The notes below the pieces were generated by a model. That model searched no databases, was not told the DNA's origin, and was given only the letters and a program-made list of their open reading frames with translations. Of a stretch of DNA of 59,145 nucleotides, positions 34,388 to 41,858 are shown piece by piece. The position numbers were made by a program, and so were the translations under genes. Origin of the DNA: Neorhizobium alkalisoli (GTDB lineage Bacteria; Pseudomonadota; Alphaproteobacteria; Rhizobiales; Rhizobiaceae); contig NZ_PVBN01000019.1 in assembly GCF_002968635.1 (NCBI RefSeq), positions 1 through 59,145 on the forward strand, in the 5' to 3' direction. How positions within the stretch are numbered: the stretch's first letter is position 1; every line of letters begins with the position of its first letter.

Positions 34388-34982
34388 ATTGCTACCTCCT
34401 CGCATCCAGCCCGCGGACGTGAACCCGCCTACAAGCAGCCACCACCGATCGTCTGCGTGAGGTGCAATTTAAGGTTACAAAGAATACCTTGCATCTAGCT
34501 GGAGGATTGCGAAAGGAGCCGGGCAATTACCGCCTCTGCAAGGGCACGGCGACCCATCCCCGCCGCCAGCTTTTTCCGCCGGACGCCAGAAATCCGGCAG
34601 CGGCAAGGGCGAAATGGTCGTCGGAAGGGGTGAGCCCAGGGACGAAAGTCGTACATCGGGCGGTTCGGCGTTCAGACCGAAGTCCCATGCCGGAACCCGC
34701 TCCGAGGTTGTGATGTTTAGGTCGCAAGTACGCGAAGCCCAACACCAGCGCCACGTTGCATTGGCTTCGCCCAAGGTGGCGCAACAAAACCCTCGGGAAC
34801 CCGTCGCCTCATGGCGGCGGGTTTATTTATTCTGGCTCCCCGTTAGCCACCGATCTCAGATATCGCGCCCTCTATCGAGTAATGGAATGCTTACGGGGTT
34901 GCTTTAGAAATGAAAGCAGCCCTTCCGACGAGCCATAACGAAGAATGGCAAGGCCGATGGCCTGACCCATCAGCCCGTCGCT
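34388..34982. other. Intergenic region without a convincing gene; one strong hairpin
   Basis: Short frames on both strands are Pro/Arg/Cys-rich and look like noise. At 34798-34823 AACCCGTCGCC and GGCGGCGGGTT form an eleven-pair stem (one G-T pair) with a TCAT loop, followed by TATTTATT. This may be a rightward terminator of something not recognised, or a dispersed palindromic repeat. Confidence 0.45.
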
Positions 34983-35111
34983 TCAGCGGCCCGCTGGCAC
35001 ATTAACCTGGACATCTCCGACAAGCGGCTCGTCATTAGCGTCATCATTGAGTGCAGAAATGCTCAGCACGCAGGCGACAAGCCCTGCGACAAGTAGCAAC
35101 CCATAAGGCAT
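34983..35111 (-). CDS. 42-residue single-TM microprotein
   Basis: ATG at 35111 follows AGGAGAAACACCG. One hydrophobic helix (YGLLLVAGLVACVLSISA) is followed by an acidic tail (NDDANDEPLVGDVQVNV). It is too small to place in a family. It resembles the small membrane proteins often found near stress genes in rhizobia. Confidence 0.5.
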   Translation of the reverse strand: MPYGLLLVAGLVACVLSISALNDDANDEPLVGDVQVNVPAGR

Positions 35112-35314
35112 CGGTGTTTCTCCTGTGCCCCCGGGGATCGAGTACACGCTTGAAAACTTAACGGTTCGGTAATGGAAATGGTTAACGAGCTGGCAAAGAA
35201 CCATTTTTGCACACATGCACACGTGGCTCGCGTGTCGGTTTTTTTACATGCCAGTCGTTATTGGGCGGCATTTGGTGAGGAGGTCGCCACGTGGCGACCT
35301 CCTGTTTCAATCCG

Positions 35315-35497
35315 TTAATTCGAAGGAGCCGGCGTAGCTGGTGCTGGAGTTGCTGGCGGGTTGGTCCCCGTGGTAGCCGGAGGTGTGGCCGGAGCGGTAG
35401 CTGTGCCGGCGGGCTCTTCGGATCCTGGCATGAACATCATCACGGCTATGATGATGACTATGACTGCGACGATACCGATTATGACGTTTCTGCTCAT
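35315..35497 (-). CDS. 60-residue single-TM protein with Pro/Ala/Thr tail
   Basis: ATG at 35497 follows GGAGG with a seven-base gap, an excellent ribosome binding site. The first 22 residues form a hydrophobic helix (VIIGIVAVIVIIIAVMMFM). The rest is Pro, Ala and Thr with a short acidic break. The layout copies that of the 105-residue protein at 21586, suggesting a small paralogous or convergent type of membrane-anchored spacer protein. Function unknown. Confidence 0.65.
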   Translation of the reverse strand: MSRNVIIGIVAVIVIIIAVMMFMPGSEEPAGTATAPATPPATTGTNPPATPAPATPAPSN

Positions 35498-35971
35498 GAA
35501 TGCTCCTCCGTAAGCCTGCATTGGCTCCCGGTGAGGTAGTTCGGGCGGTGAATTTGTCCACCCGCGGCCCGATAGCAGCGTTTTTCATTCTTGCCGTCGT
35601 CGGGGTCTCGCCTTCCCATCCGCCAGCACGAATAAGGTCTCTCGGCCGCGCGCGATAGGAGCAAAGATCAAGCGGCTGCCGGGCGCGTCTCGGGACTTGA
35701 TGTCACCGCACCGATGATCGCTTCCTCTCTCGGGAAGCGACCTGAACGTTGTTTGCCGCCCAGGCTTGGCGCTGGAAGGCAGCCCCAAATAGAATGAGGA
35801 CCGAAACGATATTCGCCTCGGTCCTCATTGGCCCCCGCCATGTGTTGCGTCCTTTATCGCCGGAAAGGGAGTGAGCGGCAATTCCGAGTTTTCACCCGCG
35901 CCAAACGATACGTAGAATCCCTAATGCCGCTCTCGCTCACGCCACATAGTCTATAGCTGATACCAGAAACC
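35498..35971. other. Intergenic region without a convincing gene
   Basis: A 67-codon leftward frame (35585-35788) is Arg-rich with no good ribosome binding site and is not accepted. The notable content is the long perfect inverted repeat listed at 35793. The right part lies just beyond the pepT stop. Confidence 0.5.
35793..35829 (-). repeat. Perfect 12-bp inverted repeat with 13-base loop
   Basis: AATGAGGACCGA (35793-35804) is exactly complementary to TCGGTCCTCATT (35818-35829). It lies about 140 bases beyond the pepT stop. No T-run follows on either strand, so it is a stable RNA hairpin or a protein-binding dyad rather than a standard terminator. Confidence 0.6.
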
Positions 35972-37207
35972 CTACGCCCGCTCCTCCCAGAGCTTGGCAA
36001 GCTCCACGATCGTCTTCACCGCCTTTTCCATGTCCTGGCTGCTGACGAATTCGAGCGGCGAATGGAAAGCATGGCCCCCGGCGAAGATGTTCGGGCAGGG
36101 AAGGCCCATGAACGAGAGCCGCGAACCGTCCGTGCCGCCGCGAATGCTCCCGCGCACCGGCTCCATGCCGGCCCTTCGGATCGCTTCCACCGCAAACTCG
36201 ACGATCTCAGGATGCTTGTCGAGCACCACCTTCATGTTGCGGTATTGCTCCTTGACCGTGAAGGTGTAGCTGGAGCCCGGGTAACCAGCGAGCACCTCAC
36301 CGGCGATCTTTTCGAGCAACGCTTCCTTGGTCTTGAGGCCTTCCTCGGTAAAATCCCGGATGATGAAGCTCAAATTCGCCTTTTCCATCACGCCGGAAAT
36401 GCCTGTCGGATGGATGAAGCCATCGCGGCCTTTAGTCGTCTCCGGCGCCATGTCTTTCGGGAGGCCGTCGATGATCGCCCCGGCAATGCGGATGGCGTTC
36501 TCCATCTTGCCATAGGCAAAGCCCGGGTGGATTGCGACGCCCTTGATGTCGATCTCGACGGCATCGGCGGAAAAGGTCTCGTCCTCGATCGTGCCGGCTG
36601 TCTCGCCGTCGAGCGTATAGGCGAAATCGGCGCCGAGCTTCTTCAAGTCCACCTTGTCGACGCCGCGGCCGATCTCCTCGTCGGTGGTGAAGAGGATACG
36701 GATTGCGCCGTGCTTGATGTCGGGATTGTCGATCAGGAATTCGGCCGCCGATATGATCTCGGCAATGCCGGCTTTGTCGTCGGCTCCCAAAAGAGTTGTA
36801 CCGTCGGACGTGACGATGTCATGGCCGATCAGGTCCTTCAGCACCGGGTGTTCGGCAACCTTGATGAACTGGGTCTTGTCGCCGACAAGCTGGATATTTC
36901 CGCCTTGATAGTTCTTGATGACCTGCGGCTTAACGCCCGTACCGGAAAAGTCCGGTGCGGTGTCCATATGGGCGGTGAAGCAGACGACCGGCACGTTGTT
37001 CTTCGTGGTCGTCGCGGGGATTGTCCCGTAGACGTAACCGTGCTCATCGAGATGGGCATCACTCACCCCGATCGCCAGCAGTTCCTCGACGAGCAACCGG
37101 CCGAGATCCTTCTGCTTCATTGTGGAAGGCTGAGTCGGGGACTTGGCATCCGACTGGGTATCGATGACGACGTAACGGAGAAAACGATCGGTAACGCTAT
37201 CGGCCAT
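35972..37207 (-). CDS. pepT: Peptidase T (tripeptide aminopeptidase)
   Basis: The product has 411 residues from MADSVTDRFLRYV, close to the usual 408-415. Di-zinc M20B motifs are present: FTAHMDTAPD, LLGADDKAGIAEI, FTTDEEIGRG, YTLDGETAG and the C-terminal AGGHAFHSPLEFV. RGSIRGGTDGSRLS is the substrate-binding region. The enzyme removes the N-terminal residue of tripeptides in the cytoplasm. An upstream extension in the open frame has no sensible sequence and was excluded. It is monocistronic. Confidence 0.94.
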   Translation of the reverse strand: MADSVTDRFLRYVVIDTQSDAKSPTQPSTMKQKDLGRLLVEELLAIGVSDAHLDEHGYVYGTIPATTTKNNVPVVCFTAHMDTAPDFSGTGVKPQVIKNYQGGNIQLVGDKTQFIKVAEHPVLKDLIGHDIVTSDGTTLLGADDKAGIAEIISAAEFLIDNPDIKHGAIRILFTTDEEIGRGVDKVDLKKLGADFAYTLDGETAGTIEDETFSADAVEIDIKGVAIHPGFAYGKMENAIRIAGAIIDGLPKDMAPETTKGRDGFIHPTGISGVMEKANLSFIIRDFTEEGLKTKEALLEKIAGEVLAGYPGSSYTFTVKEQYRNMKVVLDKHPEIVEFAVEAIRRAGMEPVRGSIRGGTDGSRLSFMGLPCPNIFAGGHAFHSPLEFVSSQDMEKAVKTIVELAKLWEERA

Positions 37208-37399
37208 AACTGGAAATCCAAATGAACAAACGGGATGACGAGTTTTAGCGGGCGGAATCGATCGCGTGAATGGGGTATCGCGGGGTTTTTCGCGCGACTT
37301 CGCGCATGCGTTGGCCTGACCTTGGTTATGAGGTCTCCAAGACCGCAGCGGGCGCCCAACGGTGATTTTACCGTAGTCGCCTGTGGATAGAATCATCGT

Positions 37400-37801
37400 C
37401 TAGAAGCCTCGGCCGGCCTTTCGGTTATTCTCGATGCGGGTAAGGCAACCAGTCACCTTTGCCATCAGCAGATCAAAATCGATCGGCTTGGTCAGATAAG
37501 CTTCCGCGCCCGCTCTCAGTCCCGAGAGAACATTTTCCCGATCCGTCAAAGCCGTCAGCATTATGAACGGCGTGTCGGCCAAATCTGGATAATTGACCTG
37601 GATCTCGGCCAGTAGTTCGTGACCGCTCATGACTGGCATGGAAATGTCGCAGATGACGAGATCCGGCCATTTGGAAACCAGAAGGTCCAGCCCTTCCTGA
37701 CCATTGGCGGCCTGAAGGGTCGAGAAACCGGCATCCTCCATCTCCTCGACCAGGAGTTGACGGATATCGTGCTCATCATCAATGCATAAAATCGTCGTCA
37801 T
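37400..37801 (-). CDS. Single-domain response regulator
   Basis: The 133-residue product is a receiver domain only. It has the acidic pair in ILCIDDEHDIRQ, the phosphoacceptor Asp in LVICDISMPVMSG, Thr in MLTALTDR and Lys in YLTKPIDFD. No output domain follows, so it probably works through a partner protein or as a phosphate sink. It lies 10 bases after the histidine kinase gene, its likely cognate. Confidence 0.9.
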   Translation of the reverse strand: MTTILCIDDEHDIRQLLVEEMEDAGFSTLQAANGQEGLDLLVSKWPDLVICDISMPVMSGHELLAEIQVNYPDLADTPFIMLTALTDRENVLSGLRAGAEAYLTKPIDFDLLMAKVTGCLTRIENNRKAGRGF

Positions 37802-37811
37802 AGTTCCGTTC

Positions 37812-39449
37812 CTAAGCTGTCTTTGCCTCAAGGACTTCGTCGAAGGGAAGATCCAAGGTAAACGTCGTGCCGCGGCCGAGTTCACTCTCGACAAGAATAG
37901 ATCCGCCGTGCAACTCGATGATTTCCTTTACGATATTGAGGCCTATCCCTGTGCCGGCGATACCGGTGGCGCTACGTGCCCGGAAATAGGGCTCGAAAAG
38001 CTTCGGCACGTCATCCGAATCTATTCCGATACCGGAATCTCTTATGGTGATGAGAACGCGCGGTCCCTGTTGCCAGCCTTTTACATCGATTTCCGGAGAG
38101 TTGGGCGAGTATTTGACTGCGTTCGAAAGCAAATTCGTGAAAACGCGGCCAAGCGCCGTCCCATCCACCATCTGGAAGGCGGGCAAGTCCGCCAGATCAG
38201 CGCGAATGTTGTGTTCCTTGCTGATTTCCATCCGATGCGCGATACACTCCTCTATCACCGCGGAAAGAGAGCAGGGCCTTTTATCGATTTCGATCGTGCC
38301 GGTGGCTATGCGGCCGGCGGCCAGGATACTCTCCATCAGCTCCACCATCCGGACGACCGCGCCTTTGATCTGTACGCACTTGTCCGAAAGGAACTGCGGC
38401 GTCACCTCGCCTTTCGTACGCGTAAGCCGCTGCGCTGCCCCATCGATAACGGCAAGCGGCGTGCGGAATTCATGAGAGATCATCGCCACGAAGCGGCGTT
38501 GGAGGGCGTTGATCGCTCTCTCCTGCTGCAGAAGGCGGTCGAGTTCGACGTTCTTCAACTGGACTTCGACAGTCCTTTCCTCGACGGTTTTTTCCAGGCG
38601 GTCGCGGTGCTGGCGCAGTCTCTGCTCGCTGGATTGCAGGGCTTTCAGGGTGAGTTGACGATCATGAACGTCTTCCAACAGACCGTACCACCTGATCACC
38701 TCACCCGCCTCGCTCAGCCGGGGGGCGGCGCGATTGCGGAACCACCGATACCGACCTTTTACCGGCCCGATGCGATAGACCATGTCGAAGGGAGCGGCGT
38801 TTTTAACCGCTGCGTGCCATTGCTCGATAACCTGAGGAAGATCCTGCGGGTGGATCGTTTTTTCCCAACCGCGCCCAAGAGCTTCGTGCAAATCAAGCCC
38901 CGACGCGTGTTGCCAGCTCGGGCCAACCTCGATCACATCCCCTGTGGCATCAGCCACCCAGGGTGTCTGCGGATGGAGCTCCACAAAGGATCGGTAATGT
39001 TCTTCGCTCGCACGTAAGACCTGTTCGGCGCGGCGCAGTTTGGTGATATCGGAAATAACCGCGATCAACACGGGCTTCGTCGTGCCACCAATGGGAAGGA
39101 GTGCCCGACGTTTATGTGTTACCAATATTCGAGTTGCGCCGCCTCGACTGGTTACTTCCTCTTCGAGCAGGCTTTCTTGGCCTGTCGCCATCACCTCAGA
39201 GTCTATGGCCCTGATTGGGTCGGCGTCTGACTTTTGCAGAAATTCGTGCCCTGTGCGCCCCAGGAGATGCTCCGGGCTCATGCCGATCAGGTCGCAGGCT
39301 TTTTTATTGAGATACAAGAAGCGCGATTGGTCATCTTTGATAAGAATCGGCTGATGGGCTCCTTCGAACAGAGCCTGCAAGATATCCATATCTTGAAGTT
39401 GCTCGTCAGTCTCTCTCAGATGGGAACTGCCCGCCAACCAAGCCTCCAT
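37812..39449 (-). CDS. PAS-containing sensor histidine kinase
   Basis: The 545-residue product has two PAS domains (about 22-140, FLYLNKKACDLIGMSPEHLLG; and about 150-270, with the PAC-like YRWFRNRAAPRLSEAGEV). A coiled coil follows (about 275-315), then HisKA with the phospho-His in FVAMISHEFRTPLAVIDG and an HATPase_c domain (NLLSNAVKYSP, DSGIGI, GTGIGLNIVKEI). No membrane segment is present, so it senses a cytoplasmic signal, perhaps redox or a small ligand. The order kinase then single-domain regulator suggests a two-gene operon. Confidence 0.9.
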   Translation of the reverse strand: MEAWLAGSSHLRETDEQLQDMDILQALFEGAHQPILIKDDQSRFLYLNKKACDLIGMSPEHLLGRTGHEFLQKSDADPIRAIDSEVMATGQESLLEEEVTSRGGATRILVTHKRRALLPIGGTTKPVLIAVISDITKLRRAEQVLRASEEHYRSFVELHPQTPWVADATGDVIEVGPSWQHASGLDLHEALGRGWEKTIHPQDLPQVIEQWHAAVKNAAPFDMVYRIGPVKGRYRWFRNRAAPRLSEAGEVIRWYGLLEDVHDRQLTLKALQSSEQRLRQHRDRLEKTVEERTVEVQLKNVELDRLLQQERAINALQRRFVAMISHEFRTPLAVIDGAAQRLTRTKGEVTPQFLSDKCVQIKGAVVRMVELMESILAAGRIATGTIEIDKRPCSLSAVIEECIAHRMEISKEHNIRADLADLPAFQMVDGTALGRVFTNLLSNAVKYSPNSPEIDVKGWQQGPRVLITIRDSGIGIDSDDVPKLFEPYFRARSATGIAGTGIGLNIVKEIIELHGGSILVESELGRGTTFTLDLPFDEVLEAKTA

Positions 39450-39618
39450 GGTAAGTCACCATAATTCTAGTGGCGCTAAATTAGCGTGTCTGGCTTACCG
39501 AATACTGAAAGCGGCTCCTATTGTTTTACAGGCTAGCGGAAACAACACACGGGATGTGGCGAAACACCCTCCCCGCCGCCGCGCGGAGGGCCATCCTTTC
39601 AAATCTCTGTGCCACGTG

Positions 39619-39831
39619 TCAATTCGCCGGTCGCGTTCCACCACCCTTCTTTTCGGCATCGTGAGTATGGTGGCTGTCTCGTTCGCCGCCGCCGCCCGAC
39701 AGACGGCTTTTGGCACGACGGTCATCGTCGGCCGGTGGCTTTTTGACCTCTAACGGTGCCTTGGCATTCTCGTGGGAGGCGCCGGGGCCGCCCTGACGGA
39801 TGCTGGCAGGGGTCTTGTCGGAAGTGGACAT
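39619..39831 (-). CDS. 70-residue hydrophilic stress-type protein
   Basis: ATG 39831 follows AGGAGG by six bases. The product is charged and disordered: Lys, Asp, Gly and His-rich, with AKAPLEVKKPPADDDRRAK and a SHHTHD stretch that might bind metal. It starts 11 bases after the stop of the 61-residue gene, so the pair is one operon behind a candidate EcfG promoter. No known domain. Confidence 0.6.
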   Translation of the reverse strand: MSTSDKTPASIRQGGPGASHENAKAPLEVKKPPADDDRRAKSRLSGGGGERDSHHTHDAEKKGGGTRPAN

Positions 39832-39842
39832 CACAAACCTCC

Positions 39843-40028
39843 TTATCGATCCTGCTGATAGCCTTGGTGCGTAGTATTGACCTTGGTGTTGCCCTGCTGT
39901 CCCTGCTTGTCGGAATTCACAGTGCCGGGATTGGTTGTGCGCTCGTCACCCGTTCCCGAAGTCGCGGGTTGGCCAGTGCCTTTCGGGCTACGGTTGTCTT
40001 CTGGGATGGGTGGGAGTCTGCTGTTCAT
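39843..40028 (-). CDS. 61-residue Gly/Asn/Gln/Thr-rich hydrophilic protein
   Basis: ATG 40028 follows GAGGAGCATCCG. The whole product is polar and low-complexity (QPATSGTGDERTTNPGTVN, then QGQQGNTKV), as seen in small hydrophilin-like stress proteins. That comparison is by composition only. It is the first gene of the two-gene leftward unit driven from the divergent region at 40029-40160. Confidence 0.6.
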   Translation of the reverse strand: MNSRLPPIPEDNRSPKGTGQPATSGTGDERTTNPGTVNSDKQGQQGNTKVNTTHQGYQQDR

Positions 40029-40061
40029 CGGATGCTCCTCTATTTTGCTACCTCTTGAGCT

Positions 40062-40086
40062 AACCCGTAAGCCGCCGGCCTGTTCC
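40062..40086 (-). promoter_or_regulatory. Candidate EcfG-like promoter, leftward (GGAAC-N16-GGTT)
   Basis: Read leftward, GGAAC (40086-40082) and GGTT (40065-40062) have 16-base spacing, one mismatch from consensus. The site is 34 bases upstream of the 61-residue gene. Confidence 0.55.
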
Positions 40087-40094
40087 AATTTTGC

Positions 40095-40119
40095 GGAACA
40101 CGGTTGAGCTTGCGACGTT
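40095..40119 (+). promoter_or_regulatory. EcfG-type general stress promoter, rightward (GGAAC-N16-CGTT)
   Basis: GGAAC (40095-40099) and CGTT (40116-40119) are exactly 16 bases apart, a perfect match to the EcfG consensus. The site is 42 bases upstream of the glucosidase ATG. It stands back-to-back with the leftward site, eight bases away. Confidence 0.75.
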
Positions 40120-40160
40120 GCGCAAGTGAGAAATTCAAGAAGGCAGGGAGAGACGACCGT

Positions 40161-41858
40161 ATGAATCAGATCCCGCATCAGCCCGCGGCTATGGCCGAGC
40201 AACCGACGTCACCTGCGATGGAGCGCAAGTGGTGGCACACGGCTACCGTCTATCAGATCTATCCGCGCAGCTTCGCCGACAGCAATGGAGATGGCATCGG
40301 GGATCTTCCGGGTATTGCCTCCAAACTGGACTATCTGAAAAACCTTGGCGTCGACGTCATCTGGCTCTCGCCCATCTACAAGTCGCCGATGGACGACAAT
40401 GGCTACGACATCTCCGACTACCAGGACATTGCTCCCGAATTCGGTACCCTGGCAGATTTCGACCATTTGGTAGCCGAGGCGAGGACGCGCGGCATCGGGA
40501 TTGTCCTGGACCTGGTCGTCAACCACACGTCCGACGAACATCCCTGGTTTCTCGAATCCCGCAAGTCCCCCAGCAATCCCTATCGCGACTTCTATATCTG
40601 GCGCAAACCAGGCCCCGATGGCGGTCCTCCGAACGGTCTCATGTCATCCTTCGGCGGACCGGCCTGGACGCTCGATCCTCAAACTGGAGAGTATTATCTC
40701 CACCTCTTCTCCCGTCGCCAACCGGATCTCAATTGGGAAAACCCGAAGGTCCGGCGAGAAATCTACGACATGATGAACTGGTGGCTGGAACGCGGCATCG
40801 CCGGCTTTCGAATGGACGTCATCGACTATATCGGCAAGCAGGTCGATCAGGAACTGGTGAAGGACGGTCCGCACCTGCATGACTATCTGCAGGAAATGAA
40901 TCGCGAGACTTTCGGTGGCCGCAACATCCTCACCGTCGGCGAAGCCTGGAGCGCGACGCCGGGTTCGGCCTTGCTCTATACAGGACGCGATCGCAACGAG
41001 CTTTCGATGGTCTTTCAGTTCGAGCACGTCACACAGCAATGGGACGAAGTCTACGGCAAGTGGCGCTCCAAACCTTTCGACCTCGTGAAGCTGAAGTCGG
41101 TATTGAGCAAATGGCAATATGCGTTGTCGGAAGACGGATGGAACTCGCTTTTCTGGGGAAATCACGACTTGCCGCGTGCCGTCTCCAAGTATGGCGACTC
41201 AACCGGCTATCCGTCTGAATCCGCCAAAATGCTGGCGACGGTGCTGCATCTGCTAAAAGGCACGCCCTTCATCTATCAGGGTGAAGAGATCGGGATGACC
41301 AACGTCCCCTTCACCAAGATAGATCAATATCGGGATATCGAGACCCTCAACATGCACCGCCTGCATATGGAGGCTGGACTTTCCCCCGAGGAGTTCATCA
41401 AAGGGGCGAACGACAATGCCCGCGACAATGCACGCACGCCGATGCAATGGAGCGCCGCACCCCATGGCGGCTTTTCCTCCGGGGTGCCCTGGATTGAGGT
41501 CAATCCCAACTATACGACGATCAACGCGGAAGCCGCCATGACCGACGAACGTTCGGTCTGGAACCACTATCGGCAGCTAATTGCCCTAAGGAAAGCTCAT
41601 CCGGTCATCGTCTATGGGCTTTACCAGTCCTGGCTGGATCAGCATCCGGACGTTTTTGTCTATTCCCGCAGCCTGGACCACGAGCGGCTGGTGGTCATAG
41701 CCAATTTCACCGCACGGCAAGTATCACTGACCATACCGGACGAGCTCAAGACGAGCGGTCAATGCCTGATCTCAAATTGCCAGCCTATCGACAATCTCGA
41801 CCCGATTGTAGAACTCAAACCCTATGAGGCTTTTGCCATCCTGTCACCGACCGCGTAA
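40161..41858 (+). CDS. GH13 alpha-glucosidase (oligo-1,6-glucosidase / trehalulose-type)
   Basis: The product has 565 residues from MNQIPHQPAAM. The GH13_31-type barrel has YQIYPRSFADSNGDGIGDL, LDLVVNHTSDEHPWF and the nucleophile Asp in GIAGFRMDVIDYIG. The acid/base Glu is in ILTVGEAWSA and the stabilising Asp in FWGNHDLPRAVSKYG; an ARTPMQW motif and a C-terminal beta domain follow. It hydrolyses alpha-glucosidic bonds in small sugars; trehalose or sucrose isomers are possible substrates. No signal peptide, so cytoplasmic. The stress promoter in front suggests a role in compatible-sugar turnover. Confidence 0.88.
   Translation: MNQIPHQPAAMAEQPTSPAMERKWWHTATVYQIYPRSFADSNGDGIGDLPGIASKLDYLKNLGVDVIWLSPIYKSPMDDNGYDISDYQDIAPEFGTLADFDHLVAEARTRGIGIVLDLVVNHTSDEHPWFLESRKSPSNPYRDFYIWRKPGPDGGPPNGLMSSFGGPAWTLDPQTGEYYLHLFSRRQPDLNWENPKVRREIYDMMNWWLERGIAGFRMDVIDYIGKQVDQELVKDGPHLHDYLQEMNRETFGGRNILTVGEAWSATPGSALLYTGRDRNELSMVFQFEHVTQQWDEVYGKWRSKPFDLVKLKSVLSKWQYALSEDGWNSLFWGNHDLPRAVSKYGDSTGYPSESAKMLATVLHLLKGTPFIYQGEEIGMTNVPFTKIDQYRDIETLNMHRLHMEAGLSPEEFIKGANDNARDNARTPMQWSAAPHGGFSSGVPWIEVNPNYTTINAEAAMTDERSVWNHYRQLIALRKAHPVIVYGLYQSWLDQHPDVFVYSRSLDHERLVVIANFTARQVSLTIPDELKTSGQCLISNCQPIDNLDPIVELKPYEAFAILSPTA

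Noticed and set aside
34462..34907. Several 80-100 codon frames on both strands
   Set aside because: They overlap each other, are rich in Pro, Arg and Cys and lack ribosome binding sites. The region is better described as non-coding.
35585..35788. 67-codon leftward frame between the 60-residue TM protein and pepT
   Set aside because: Arg-rich composition typical of noise in GC-rich DNA, no credible ribosome binding site, no family resemblance.
37208..37396. N-terminal extension of peptidase T in the open frame
   Set aside because: The extra 63 residues are Arg/Pro-rich with no resemblance to the family; the ATG at 37207 gives the normal family length.
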